In this document: one piece after another, positions 1-11,722 of the stretch | Layout of the letters: each line of letters opens with the position of its first letter | How positions within the stretch are numbered: position 1 is the stretch's first letter | Position numbers and translations under genes: made by a program | The notes under the pieces: model-generated | What the model was told of the DNA's origin: nothing | The model's input: only the letters and a program-made list of their open reading frames with translations | The model's database searches: none | From: Sciurus carolinensis | Lineage: Eukaryota; Chordata; Mammalia; Rodentia; Sciuridae | Length of the DNA stretch: 64,000 nucleotides | Assembly: GCF_902686445.1 (NCBI RefSeq) | Contig: NC_062213.1 | Coordinates: 56,741,268 to 56,805,267, forward strand | Direction: 5' to 3'

Positions 1-366
1 ATGCAGGCAGAGATGGCAAATCAGTGTCCAGAATACGTTGATTCTGATGAAACCAAAGCCCTGTCCCATTCAGGTTGGAATCGATTGTGTATACTCAACT
101 TTCCACAGACACCTGAATGATCTCCTGGGGAATGGTTTATATGGAAGCCTTTGATGGCAGATTAGACCCACAGCAGTGATTACAGCCACAGCTACAGTGA
201 CTACAGCAGAAGAAAAACTTCCATTTTTGCCACAATGGCCACTTTGTTCATGAGCCATTGGCTAGGAAAAGAGGTTGACTAATGTCTACTGAAAGGGTTT
301 TCTATTCTAATTTCCTATTAAGATCCTCCTCTGGTAAAAATGTTTTTTTGGTGAGCATTAGAATTT

Positions 367-407
<41 letters not shown>

Positions 408-1177
408 TCTGTCCATACAGAGAGATTCCTTCTTGTATTTCTTCCCCAGATTTTTCTGTTGCCAATAGTGATTCTTCCAAGTATCTGATCATCCAGTAAT
501 ATCATTAGATACTGTCACCGAATCATTGTGAATCCATACTTCTGGTCATTTCTTCTTACAGGCAGAATGAGCATCCAGGTATATTTATCAAAGTTTTAGC
601 CACTGTGTGGGTTTTCCTTCATTACTCTCCTTCAAGTATATACCAGTAATGTCTATAGTGTGCAGTCATTCACCTTTGTGTAGTGTGTTGTGCAGAACCA
701 TCTATATGCCAGGTCCATATTTTCTTCTTCCCCAACCAACTCTTCATAGTCAATGGGTATAGGTTGAGAAGTAAGAGATAGCATAGGAGAAAAATGGATC
801 AGGGGTCTTTAGGTCACTTGCTTATGTGATTTGATTGAACTCAATCTCATACCTACCATTTCCATTGGATGACAGAATGCTACTGTGCTCTCTTAAGATT
901 ATGACTTGGTTGGTCAGACACCACCCAGATATATATATCAAGTCATTTGTTGACCTATGGTTATGTGTTGGGTTCCTACTAAGGTCAAATAGCAAGCAAG
1001 AAGCTGTTTTCAATAGGATAATAATTTTCTGCAAAGAAAGGCATAGCTTTAAGCACTGTGAATCACTTTTAAGTTCAGTTCAAGTTTCCATATAGTCTTT
1101 ATTTCTGTAAGGCACTTTAAGCACTGTTTTATCCTATGGGTTCCAGAGGCCAATGATAAACCAATTTAATCAGTATA
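1..1177 (-). mobile_element. Probable ERVL internal (pol 3' part) remnant, antisense
   Basis: Decayed sequence whose reverse strand resembles the downstream part of class III (ERVL) pol. It lies on the 3' side, in reverse-strand order, of the clearer reverse-transcriptase piece at 1800-2590, which is what one continuous antisense provirus split by the LTR at 1178-1690 would give. No long open frame survives, so the copy is dead. The assignment rests on continuity with the neighbour and on overall resemblance. A (CA)n microsatellite sits inside it. Bases 1-360 are the least certain part. Confidence 0.5.
368..403. repeat. (CA)n microsatellite
   Basis: An uninterrupted CA run of about 36 bases on the plus strand, probably polymorphic in length between individuals. 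Confidence 0.97.
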
Positions 1178-1690
1178 TTAGTCTGTTTTTTGTTTGTTTA
1201 TTTGTTTTGTTACTGAAACCAAAAGACCTGACAAGAACAATGTAGATGAGGAAAAGTTTATTTTGGCCCATGGTGTGAGAGGTTAAGTCCATAGATGACC
1301 AATTCGATAGCTCTGGACCCAAGCTGAGACAGAACATCATGGCAGAAGGACATGGTGAATAAAAGCAGTTTAGGATATGGCAGTCAGGAAAGAAAAAAGA
1401 GGAAGAGAGAGAGACAGACAGACAGAGAGAGACAGACAGACAGAGAGAGAGAATGAGTACTATGCTCACCAGGAACAAAATATAAATCCCAAAGGCACAC
1501 CTTCCAGTGACCCACGTCCTCCATCCACACCCTACCTGCCTACAGTTACTGCCAAATTAATCTATATCAATGGATTAATCCACCAATTAGGTTATAACCT
1601 CTCATAATCTCAGAATTTTACCTTTGAAAATCTTACATTATCTCACATGTGAGTTTTTGGGGGACACCTCATAGCTAAACCATAATATAT
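1178..1690 (-). mobile_element. MaLR-type solo LTR, antisense
   Basis: Reads in reverse like the LTRs at 21812-22246 and 29610-30043: it shares the blocks around 'CAGAACATCATGGCAGAAGG', the purine-rich stretch, the 'CACACCCTACCTGCC' block, and a terminal 'GGGGGACACCTCATAG...ACCATAATA' that is the reverse complement of the family's 5' start. It separates two ERVL pieces, so it inserted into the older provirus. An (GA/GACA)n expansion at about 1388-1452 lies inside it. No MaLR internal sequence is present. Confidence 0.8.
1388..1452. repeat. Purine-rich (GA)/(GACA)n low-complexity tract
   Basis: Almost pure A/G with interspersed CAGA units, expanded within the antisense MaLR LTR. It creates spurious Arg/Glu-rich and Leu/Ser-rich open frames on the two strands. 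Confidence 0.9.
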
Positions 1691-1799
1691 GGTACCCTGT
1701 AGATATTGTAGGAACTTCTGAAATTTCAACAAAAGTGAAAAAATTTTTAAATTATATGTCCAAAGGAAGCATATTTTGCATTTGACATGCAAAGAAGCT

Positions 1800-2590
1800 C
1801 AATTAGTGCTCTTTCTTTGGTAGTGAGAGGGGTCAGATGCAGGAACTTGTTCTTCATTTTGGAAAGAATACCTTAACAAGCCCCAGGTCATTGGAGTTTT
1901 AGAAACTTAATGGGATTACAGGTCCCTGAATTTTTGTGGAAATTAATCCTATTCATTGTCTGAAATGTTTATAAATAATGCTTACAGTAGTTGCTACTAC
2001 ATTCTCATCCTCCCCAATCAGCTAAATGTTGTAAATAAAGTGGATCATCATACCTTACTGAACATGTAGTCAATCAGGGTCCCTAAGGACTAGATTATGA
2101 TATAAGGCTGGAGAATCAATGTAGTCCTGAGGTAGGATAGTGATGAAGTACTGTTAGCTCAGATAGCTGAAAGTAAACTGCTTCTGATGGGCTTTACTAA
2201 CAGGTATGTAGCAAAGAAAATTTGCCAGATCAATAGCCTTGTACCATATGCCAGGGAATATGTAGATTTGCTCTCATAACAAAACCACATCTGAAAGAGC
2301 AATTGCAATTGGAGTCACCATCTGGTTAAGTTTATGAAAGTCCACTGTCATTCTCCAAGATCCATCTGTTTTACACACAGACCAAACACAAGTTAAATGG
2401 GATGTGGTAGGAATCACTACCCTTGCATCTTTCAAGTCCTGAGTAATCGCATATGTCTCCCCAATTCTTCCAGAATGCAATATTGCTATGGTTTAATATT
2501 TAGGCAGGAGGGAGCCTATCTGAAATCAGTTAAGTTGAGGGCCATCTTGGTCTCAGGAAATGGGATTCTAGGAAATTTAGTTTCAGCTTA
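1800..2590 (-). mobile_element. ERVL (class III) pol remnant with reverse-transcriptase segment, antisense
   Basis: On the minus strand, 2480-2274 is an open stretch of 68 codons containing the segment 'KTDGSWRMTVDFHKLNQMV', a typical retroviral reverse-transcriptase N-terminal palm region of the ERVL group. Flanking sequence on both sides is compatible with ERVL pol but is broken by stops and frameshifts. There is no intact gag, protease or integrase. The piece is truncated at 2590 without a visible 5' LTR. It is a dead fossil, antisense to the second ERVL copy at 44.2-46.4 kb. Confidence 0.8.
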
Positions 2591-3516
2591 GCTAGATTGA
2601 TACAACATCAATCCAACACACATCTCTTTTCTGAACTCCTATCAGTATAATGCCTCATTTAGTACTTCTTTATCCTGTTAGAAAAACTCTATCAAAAATT
2701 GGGAAATAAGACAAAAGAATGACCACATGAACTTAAAATGTCATGGGCATTTTCATAGCCTATGTGGAGATTATTTAATTCTCAATGTTGTAAATGAAAA
2801 ACAGACAGAAGCCTATGCTGTGACTGTGTGTGACTGTGTGCTTCAGTAAATGTTACTTCTTTTAAAAGTGGTGGATGTTATTTGATCTCCTGACTGTAGT
2901 TTGCTATCCCCTACTCTAGAGGAATGAAGATTTGTTTGACTTACTATTTACCATGGATTAGGGCCTAGATTTTAGGAAGTGAAATATTAACTCAATGATT
3001 TATATTTTGCAAATGATTTTTGTACAAAGAAATTCACACAATGGTTTTCTATCAAGTAGAGGAGATAACCCCAAATTTTACAGTTGGATTGCTTTACATG
3101 GCATTAACTACTGTTGTATCTTGTATTACAATCTTATTTCAGGAGTCTATGTTTCATTAACTATAAATACTTCCATCTCTCTTCTACTCTTTGAATCTGC
3201 TTTACCAACTACCATTTCCCTCAGTATTGCTACAATAAATCACTGATGCAAGTCAACTATATACGTGCAGTACAGACACATTTTAACTTTTGAAACTCAT
3301 GATTTGATAGTTTTCTAGTTGTTTTCTGTATTAGACCTTGTAAGCCTTTCTCAGAAGGAAAGAACCTGTCCTGCTAAACTCACAGACAAAGAAGAAATAG
3401 CCCAAAGGACCTTGTTCCAGTGCTTCTCACAGTAAGATGCATTAGCCTTCTTTTCCTGGGGAGGAAGGAATTAGGGTATGGACTTTACCAGGGATATCCT
3501 TCCAGCTCTGTAATGT
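2591..3516. other. No gene or recognised repeat
   Basis: AT-rich unique-looking sequence. The only internal structure is a short TGTGACTG duplication near 2818-2845. No promoter, exon or family signature was recognised. Confidence 0.5.
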
Positions 3517-3683
3517 GGTCCACAGAGCAACAGAATGAGCATTCCCCATCAAGTGTCAAAAATTGCCAATTCATGGATCCCTCCCAGGCCTGGTGAATCT
3601 AAAGCTATGGAGGCAGGTTCTAGCAATCAGCATTTTGAGGAGCCTTACAGGTTATTTTAATGCAAAATTTGAGAACCTCTGCA
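3517..3683 (-). mobile_element. MER5-like hAT-Charlie nonautonomous DNA transposon
   Basis: The order 'GTGGTCCACAGAGCA...CAGGTTCTAGCAATCAGCATTTTGA...TTTGAGAACCTCTG' follows the MER5 family read in reverse, including the terminal 'GAGAACC(A/T)CTG' inverted-repeat motif. Length is close to the family's usual 180-190 bases. No transposase, as expected for this nonautonomous group. Confidence 0.75.
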
Positions 3684-4156
3684 CAAAAGATGTCCAGTGG
3701 AGAATCAAAAGGCATTTTATGCAAAGTTCACCCTTTTTCTCTAGTATACTTTTTTTGGGGGGTAAGAGCCTGTCTTCAACATAAAAAGATTTACACACTT
3801 CCACTGTGGGAGGTTTTTGGATATGTCTTATTTTATAAGTATTACTTGCTCACTCTTGATAACTATTTAATTGGTGAGTTGAATTTCATTCTTCTGTAGG
3901 ATTTATTTTTTTTAAAGAAGGATAAAAATTAATTTGGGAAAGTGGTGTGGGCAGACCAGCAACTTCCTCCTTGCCCTCTGAAGCTATGATTTACAACTGT
4001 TTTCATAAAGATGAGGATTTTAAATGCCTTTACATATCATCTCTGATTCCTTTCCTATCCATAATTCATTTCCACTCAGAAAGATGACCTAAAAGGAGGC
4101 AAGGACAGGAAGAGGGTTGTAATAAAGTGTCAGAATATGCTTTAAGTATCTGTATA

Positions 4157-4480
4157 CAGCCACTGGTTTATCATGGTTCAATATAGGATTTTTCAACTTT
4201 ATTTTGGTGCAAAGTGAAAAGCATTCATGAGAAAGCATACTTTGAATTTTATCTTTTCCTGAGCTAGTGATGTCTATGTAGTACTGTACTTTCTCATAAT
4301 GATGCGTGCTGGCAGTGAGCCACAGCTGTGTCAGCTGGGAGATCACAAAGGCTAACCACCAGTACTCCACCGTGCACGGTGTTGCTTAGCTAGGATGTTC
4401 AGAAGGTTTGGGGTATTCAATGCATTTTCGACTTATGACTTCATCAGGAGGTGACACCATCCTAACCTGAGTAACAACTG
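4157..4480 (+). mobile_element. Tigger/mariner-like nonautonomous DNA transposon
   Basis: Starts with CAG and ends with CTG, and is flanked on both sides by TA (4155-4156 and 4481-4482), the target duplication of Tc1/mariner elements. The interior ('CTTTTCCTGAGCTAG', 'GGCAGTGAGCCACAGCTG', 'GCATTTTCGACTTATGA') is shared with the element at 16719-17013, which places both in one family. The exact family name was not settled. No open transposase frame. Confidence 0.75.
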
Positions 4481-4482
4481 TA

Positions 4483-5440
4483 CTTAGAAGGGGGTTCAGA
4501 AATTGGTTCTGGTGCAAGTGTGTTGTGTTATTCAGTTACTTTAAAAGCTATGGTGGGCTTTCTGGAAATGTCAGCTCATAATAACCCACTGGGTATGTCT
4601 CAAGTCAAGCTGAAGAATGAGCAAACTAGACAAGCAATAATAATGTAGACAGCCTTATGGGGCTTTTTTGATACAGTTCACCAGTGGGGTGAAGCCTTTC
4701 CTGCAGCCATAATTAATCCTAATGGAGACTAACAGATTGCTATGGGAAGTGCTCACTGTAATGACGTTTTCCTCCTGGAGGACCAGGCTGCAAGGCTGAC
4801 CCAGGCTACTGGGACAAACACTTTTAGTCACATTGACTCATTTTGACACACAAAGGGCAGGGGCGCTGTGTTTGTGGCATGGCTTATTACTGTCTCAGCC
4901 CTCCATGTCACAGCAGTGCCTGTCTTGTCACCATGTGCTGCAGCATTTCAAGCTTAGAGCTCGGATGTACACCAGCACAGGGCAGGTTTCCTCAGGAGAT
5001 AATTTCTTTTTATAATCAGCATTTCTCCTTTTTACAGTAACAATAACAACAAAATATGTTTCCTGGAAGCTGGAGGCCCTCACAGAGTCAACATTTCAGG
5101 AACAAAACCTCTTGATTATTATCTCTCTTTAACATTCATCAGTTTTGATCACTTGGGCAGCTGCCTCTAAGGTAATTCTGGATTCATCTTGGCTCCCAGA
5201 TTCTTCCTGAATGATCTACACCACTTTACCTGCCATTTATCAGCCCCAATAAGACCGGTGCAGAGGGCAATTCTTGACTAGTCCTGAGGCCAGTCTCATG
5301 AGATTGAGTGCTGCTTAGGAGAGGCAAGCCTGTTCTGGCAGTCGCTGGTCCCAGGGGCTGTTCTGGCCTCTCTGTCTCCTGTCTCTAGTATCAAAGATCA
5401 CAAACACTAATTTTGTTAGTTCCTACATGGTGGATCGGGC
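4483..5440. other. Repeat-poor island; possible conserved non-coding DNA
   Basis: More GC-balanced than its surroundings and free of any recognised transposon. It has homeodomain-type cores such as 'CATAATTAATCCTAAT' near 4710, followed by a polypyrimidine/AT mix near 5000-5040. No long open frame, splice-like exon or CpG island is seen. A regulatory role is only an inference from the lack of repeats. Confidence 0.3.
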
Positions 5441-5744
5441 TTTGAGGATAGACATTTTCATCTAAAAAATGAACAAATAATGATAAATTATTTATTAATT
5501 CATAAAAAGAGATAATCACTCCCCACATTTTCAAGATATTTATACTCATTCAATAAGTACTACATTGGCATTCCTCTTATATATTAGTAACAAAAATATT
5601 ATCTAAAAAATAGCATTAAGTGTGATTTATAAAACGCTTAACATATTCTGTGCTAAATACTTACATATGTAATGGGATATTTTAAGAATTATTATTTCAT
5701 TTTTATTGGCAAGGACTTTATGTATTTATGGTGCACAATATAAT

Positions 5745-6320
5745 TTTTAAAATTGCATTTTTAATTGACAAAAATAATTGTGTCTATTAATGGGATGTAA
5801 TGAAATGTTTGAAACGTTTATATTGTGGGGTAGTGATTAAATCAAGTTCATTAACAAATTATCTCACATATTTACAATTTCTTTTTTTGTGAGAAAATAT
5901 TTAGTCTACTCTTTGAGCAGTTCTGCATACACAAGGTGTCATTATTTATCATAGTCAGTGTTTGCATGATAGGTCACTGAAGTTTCTTCCTCCTACATAT
6001 CTGAGGTTCTGTACCCTATGGTTGACATCTTTTCTATCACCATCAATTTCCCTCCCCCAATCTCTGGTGACCACTATTTTACTTTTCATTTCTGTGAGTT
6101 CATCTTTTTCAGATTCCATATTTAAAGTCTTTTTTTATATGGTTAAGTTGAGCTAATTAGCATATGTATTACCTCAGATATTTTCATTTTGCTGTTGAAG
6201 TTGTGAGAATTGTTAAAATCTACTCTCATCACTTTTTAGGTACACAATGTATTGTTCATAACTGTACTCACCATGTTGTACAATAGATCTCTTAACTTAT
6301 TTGCTGTCCTTTGACAATTA
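5745..6320 (-). mobile_element. Old L1 3'-UTR fragments, antisense
   Basis: Reverse-strand resemblance to ancient mammalian L1 (L1M type) 3' UTR: 'CTCTGGTGACCACTATTTTACTTTTCATTTCTGTGAG...TTTTTCAGATTCCATAT' at about 6060-6125. A second stretch at about 6190-6310 ('GTACACAATGTATTGTTCATAACTGTACTCACCATGTTGTACAATAGATCT') looks like another part of the same UTR. The order suggests an internal rearrangement or two adjacent copies. Confidence 0.65.
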
Positions 6321-7654
6321 TTAATGGGCATGTCACGTCCCTTTGTCTTCTGAGCACCTGGCTATTACCCCAGGAATTAGGTGGTGATTATAGGTTGTTT
6401 TCCAGAAGAAATGCTGCAAGAGAAAGACAGTTTATATTAAAAAATATGATCTACCGCAAGATGATAGTAGTCTTAAAAGCTTTGATATGTTTTTAAAAAT
6501 GAATCTTTACACTTCTTTATCTTACACTTTAGAAATTTAATAGCCAAAATTGGCAGGCGAGACCAAAAGAGTTACCTAAAATGTGAGGAAAATAGGGAAG
6601 AGAGAAAAGAACCTTATTTGCTCTAGATAAGCGAAGTTTATGCCAAGGACAATAAGGAGCTCTGATCTCTAATTTACTTTAGAAAGTTCTGGAAAGAGGT
6701 CAAACCATTGACTTTCTTCTTTTGGCCAATCTAGGAAGTAGTCACATGGCAAGTGACTCTGAAGTTTGCCTTCTTAATCAGCCTTGGGTCACATGCCTGG
6801 TATAGACAAGACACAGAAGGAAGTGAACTTAAGGCTGGAGTGGGGTGGAGGGGAGTTGTAAGTAGATCCCAAGCCTGGATGTGTGGTTGACCACTGAGCC
6901 AAGTCAGATAATATCCACAATCACAGGGAACTAATTTTGAATATTATCCTCTTGAAATCCAGCCTGTTCTCTAGTATTGGGATGTTCTCAAGAGAGATTC
7001 CCTTCATGTTGACACTGTGTGACTTGTCAAACTACTCTCCTGCATGCCATCCTGCCAAAAAACATGGGAAAATGTGATGGTCAGCTGTCTCCCCACTTCA
7101 GGGTATTGAAAATACCTTGTCTTATTTTCATGAATAACACCATTTTTTTAAAAATCATATGTGTCATTGTAGCTTCTTTTCATTTTGGTATGACCTTGAT
7201 ATGTGTTATAACCACAATTTTATAGACTTTCTATTAAATATATTTAAATCTTGCTGTTTCCAGATAGGATAAAGGAAGACACTTTTTCCCCATCTGTAAA
7301 ATGATTCAGAATCATGCAGTGGAATGAGTAACTTCTGGGAAGATTTCCATGTTCAATGAAAATATTCAAATCTCATTCAGGGCAAGTGAATTCTTGCTGG
7401 TTCCAGTCACAGAGGGTGGGTATCTCTGCTCTGTCATGGTCTCCTAGTTTGTTTTCTGATTTTGTCCTCCTTCATTTAATGTCTTAGATTTTAGGATACA
7501 TGTTCCCTTGAAGTTTGAATCTTTGTGCCTGCTGGTAGTATGTGACATAAGCATTCGCTAATACATTGTTCTTGAAAAGTCCTCTTCAATCATTTTTATT
7601 ATTTGTCCTATATGTCCTAGTGAAGAAACAAATTGGACTTTTTATTATAAAGAA
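6321..7654. other. No gene or recognised repeat
   Basis: AT-rich sequence with no family, exon or RNA gene signature that I can support. The short open frames here have no recognisable protein. Confidence 0.45.
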
Positions 7655-7760
7655 GGGGAACCTGGAGGTTAAATGATGTCACTCAGAAAGCGGAGACACT
7701 GACAGCAGAAATACTCAAGTACTTTAAAATCATCTCTCTGCTTTAACTGACTCTGCCCTT
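7655..7760 (-). mobile_element. Possible MIR-like SINE remnant, antisense
   Basis: 'GGGGAACCTGGAGGTTAAATGATGTCACTCAGAAAGC' followed by a decayed 'GCAGAAATACTCAAG' resembles the reverse-strand MIR core (gaaactgagg...caaggtcac). Weak match. Confidence 0.4.
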
Positions 7761-9560
7761 AAAATTTTGTTATTTCCATCATAATAAATAAAACATGAGG
7801 TTTGCATTTAAATCTTTTACACAGGTCCTGAATCTGAGAAAACTGTGGCCACCCAGGGTTCCTTCTTCTTGTTTCAATGCATTTCAGAGCCTAGTTGATT
7901 GAACTGAGCTGATAAAGGAAATTCCTGGGCGGATTCCTGGTCTGACCTACTGCTCCATCAGAACAGACTTGCTCAGGCCCAGGCTAAGGGTTCAATATGC
8001 TGTACAATGAAGCAGGAAGTTGAAGAGCTTGATGTAGCATCCATTTGTTTTTGTTTTTGTTTTGCTCATGTCTTTACCCTATGCTAGATTTTTCTGCTAT
8101 GTCAGTTTTTTTTCCCTCCCTTGATTTTGGCTCTTATTTTGAATTCTGGGTTACTTCCATGAACCCATCCCCTCCCACTTTTGATTTGTCATGGAACAAG
8201 AATATTATTGCTATATACCCATAATTATGAGCCTTATTTTGGCTATTTAAAATATGAGAACAAATAATAGCCTCTTCATCTGACAGCTTTGTTATTAGAG
8301 TCCAATGAGATTCAAATATATTCTATAAAGTTATCAAAGATTAAAATTATTATTACTACCTCTGCCACCACTACCACCACTATTATTATATTTACAAATG
8401 CTAACATGTACTTTCCTGGAGGCCTCTATAGCGTCAACAGCCAGCAACACTTGGCACTCAGCAGGTACTCAGCTGAAAGATAGTAGACAGAAGACAATAG
8501 GTGAAAGATAGCAAATTGATTTCCAACACATTTGTTGAATCACTTTTCTTTTTTTCAGTTGTTTGCTCTTATTACTGTTTACAGAGAATGAAGGTTTAGA
8601 AACTCTCAGAGAAACATCTTTTCTTCCTTTTATTTCCTGTGACTTTGTTTCTTACACTGAGTTTTATAACTTTTTTTCACAGTTGAGAGGTTTGTAAGTA
8701 GACCTGAAGATCACTACTCAGAAGAGCAGAAATACAATTTAGTGAAACTGAGCCATCAGGGTCACCATAAAATTTCATCTTATTTAAATTAGTCAATAAT
8801 TGTTAATTCCCTTTCAGAGCAAGATATTGGTGGGGTCAGTGGATACAAGGAGCTGTTGTTGGAGAAAGAATCAGAACAGCACAACTGAGGGTGTTATAAA
8901 GTTACAGTTCTGAGTGGATATCCAGTTTATATTGTAAATATCCAGTTTATATTGTATCATATTGATAAATGGACAGATATACTCATATATCTGTTTTGAC
9001 TAAATTGTTTGATTAAATTTATCAAATCAACTGGCTTGACATTATGAGAAAACAGTACATTGAAACTATGATCAGAATCAATAGAAAGAAACACTCTCCT
9101 TTAGGTTTTAGAGTGTCTTTTTTTTGCCAGCAATGCAGACACTGGGACCATGGCAGTGATGACCAAGCATGAGCCCTCACAAGAGCAATGTTATAGAAAA
9201 AGCAAGTAAAGAGGCTTGCAATCAAAACACAAGCACTGAAAAAAATTAAACATCAAATAATTTATATCAGATTCACTTGATATTTGAGAATGACTTTTTA
9301 CATTTACATATGACAAACTGGTGATGAACATAACCATCCAAAGAAATATGACTCCTGAGGTACAAGTGACCCTCTACTCAAGTTTTATTTATAATCTCTC
9401 CAGATTAAAGAAATTTAAGAAATTTGAAGTATGGCTTCACCCTCCATGTTCTCAGACTGGGGTGAAATTTATACCTCAGTCCTCAGGAGAAAAGCACATG
9501 CAAGAAATATTTCTCAAAGTGGGGAATCATGAACCAAAATCAAATCCCATGCTTGTATAA
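7761..9560. other. No gene; minor low-complexity DNA only
   Basis: Contains a GTTTTT run near 8047-8063, an ATT/ACC trinucleotide-rich stretch near 8345-8395, and a two-copy tandem repeat at 8918-8956. Otherwise unique-looking AT-rich DNA with no recognised coding or RNA gene. Confidence 0.5.
8918..8956. repeat. Two-copy tandem repeat, period 20
   Basis: The 19-base unit 'ATATCCAGTTTATATTGTA' occurs at 8918-8936 and again, identical, at 8938-8956. Confidence 0.95.
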
Positions 9561-9645
9561 GTTTGCTGGGATGAACCCAACTACAATGCATGATCATTAA
9601 GCTCCAATTAAAAATAAATAAATAAATAAATAAATAATATCTCTA
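9560..9645 (+). mobile_element. Possible L1 3' tail with (AAAT)n
   Basis: A short segment 'GGGATGAACCCAACTACAATG' followed by an A/T tail of repeated AAAT units (about 9610-9640) looks like the end of a severely truncated retrotransposon. The AAAT run itself is certain; the assignment to L1 is not. Confidence 0.45.
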
Positions 9646-10099
9646 ACTTCTTTCTATTTCTCACTCATTCTTCCACAAAGAAGGGTAAATGACTTTCCTG
9701 TGGATGGATTGTCTCTTGTTGCTATACTTTCAGGAAAAAGTCAAAACCCACACTGTAGCTTTCCATACAAGTTGTTATTGTTTATTAACAATAACAAAGT
9801 TTATGTACTTGTCTTATTTCTATCTGCTATTAACTTTATTCCTGAATGGTTCCTAGCCCAGAGGAATAGGGAGAGAAGTGTAATGAATTATTATAACATA
9901 AATCCAAAAATATCTACAATACTGCTGACCTATAAAAACAATAAGTTGCCACTTAGGACTTGATTTTCTTGCACAAGAAAATTGTAAGATGCAGTAAACA
10001 CCATCAAAATACTGTGATTAAACTTATCCTGACTGAACATATTTTCAGTTATTGATATTCAAGCAAATTGGTTGCTATTTACAACTTTTGTAGACTTTT
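9646..10099. other. No gene; contains a 20-bp palindrome
   Basis: AT-rich unique DNA. The only structure is a near-perfect palindrome at 9963-9982 ('ATTTTCTTGCACAAGAAAAT', 9-base arms and a 2-base centre). Confidence 0.5.
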
Positions 10100-10229
10100 T
10101 TATTTTTAATTTAGTTTTTGGTACTTGGAATTGAACCCAAGGGCACTTGACAACTAAGCTACATCCCTAGACCTTTTTATTTTTTATTTTTTTAAATTTT
10201 GACACAGGGTCTTGAAAAGTGGCTGAGGA
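10100..10229 (-). mobile_element. B1-dID-type SINE, antisense, truncated
   Basis: Reads in reverse as the 3' half of the squirrel SINE: T-rich tail, then 'GGTACTTGGAATTGAACCCAAGGGCACTTGACAACTAAGCTACATCCCTAG', T-rich linker and 'GACACAGGGTCTTG...GTGGCTGAGG'. The 7SL-like 5' half is missing. Imperfect flanking repeats ('TTTGTAGACTTTT' near 10087 and 'TTTGTGGTCTTT' near 10231) may be the target-site duplication. Confidence 0.8.
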
Positions 10230-10444
10230 TTTGTGGTCTTTAATTAGTATTTTAATAAACCATATTGTAAAAGATATGTCTGAATATTTGCACTCACATG
10301 CTCTCATTCATTTGATTTAAATATTGAAAAATGTGTACGTGTGTGTGTGTGAATGCCATAAATCCTTTGGTGATAACCTTGTTAGTGATTCATTTTACAC
10401 ATAAAATACATGCTATTCCCATTTCCCGATACAAATTCCCTCAT

Positions 10445-10640
10445 GGCCATTGACTGCCCATTAAAATGAGCTGGGGAACTTTGAGACAGTATGCATTACT
10501 GGGATTCCACACTAGAGATTGTAATTTAATTATTTTGTAGAAAGTCTGGCTGTGAATAGTTCTGGTTCGTTACCTGTTTCATATGTACCAGTGTGGACAT
10601 CACTGCTCTGGATGATGGTCCTGGAGAGCTCTTTCGCAGA
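10445..10640 (+). mobile_element. MER5-like hAT-Charlie remnant
   Basis: 'AAAATGAGCTGGGGAACTTTGA...GCATTACTGGGATTCCACACTAGAGATT...AATTTAATTA' follows the sense MER5 order (CACCTGG-GGAACTTTT, ATTGCTGGG, AGAGATTCTGATTCAAT). Ends are decayed. Confidence 0.55.
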
Positions 10641-10959
10641 TTGTCAGGTGCATGCAGGTATAGATACTTAAAAAATTCATCTCAAGTGTCTTAATACTGG
10701 GGCTTATAATTCAGTATATCTTGGGTGTAGCACTTTTGGTGATCCCAAAGCCTGGTCAGCTATGGGAACCTCAGCTTAGAGCACCTCACTTTTCTTATAG
10801 CTTCTTGGTAGCACCATGGACAGTACCCTTAATTTATTGGAAGATGAAATTTTAAAATCTTATATTCAAGTGAAAAGAATTGTTAAGACAGTTTAAAAAC
10901 TGTATTTCCATAAGAAGAAATTTCAAATTTCAAATATGTTCCAAAGGTGACATAAGCAG

Positions 10960-11350
10960 GGTGAAGAAGATAGCTGGCAGCATTATCTCTCAACATTCTC
11001 AATTCTCATCTACACTGAACTTTCTTCATACCCTAATCTCCCAACTCCCAATCTCCATTTGCTTTGTAAACTCCTTCTCTAGATTCAAGCATAGAATCCT
11101 CAGGAAGTCACATCTGACTTCTCAGACTTTCAGTTTTTACCCTGTGCTTTTCCAAATGCATGTTGCTACACTTAACATCTTTATCTCCAAGTGCAATTGT
11201 AGACTCAGCAATGTGCCCATTGGATTAAAATTCTTCCCCACTAAGTGAAATCCAAGGTCTGATTTTATTTGCTTATTTTTATGTCCTTGCCCCTAGCACA
11301 GTGCTAGGCACCTAATAAATACATAAAGAGTATTGTTTAATTGAATTGAA
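10960..11350 (+). mobile_element. L2 LINE 3' end
   Basis: Ends with 'CCCCTAGCACAGTGCTAGGCACCTAATAAATACATAAA', the hallmark L2 3' terminus, preceded by the usual pyrimidine-rich L2 sequence. A 122-codon open frame crosses it by chance and does not encode a recognisable protein. Confidence 0.75.
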
Positions 11351-11666
11351 TATATTAGCAACCATAACACAATGGAATTTTATTTGTCCTAATTTAAAAG
11401 AAGATGGAATTTCTCAATTATGCCATTTACTTTTGACTTTGGTGTGCTGTTTATGACCACTACTAAATATGTGCAAGAGGATCTTTTACTATCACATAAA
11501 AAGTTCTTTATGATAGTAAGCTGTTTGCTGCTTTTAATTATGTATAAGTTACAAGGAAAAATGTACTGACTTGTCAGGAAGCAGAGGAATTTTAGTGTGT
11601 CTATTTAAGAAACTGCAAGTTACATATTTCATTTTTTCCCCCTGAAGTTGCATTTAGGATTCTCTG

Positions 11667-11722
<56 letters not shown>

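Noticed and set aside
1377..1607. Arg/Glu-rich short open frame
   Set aside because: Product of the GA/GACA tract inside the antisense MaLR LTR.
4089..4370. 93-codon minus-strand open frame
   Set aside because: Runs through the Tigger-like element and is not a transposase.
10880..11248. 122-codon plus-strand open frame
   Set aside because: Coincides with an L2 3' end and has no relation to L2 reverse transcriptase.
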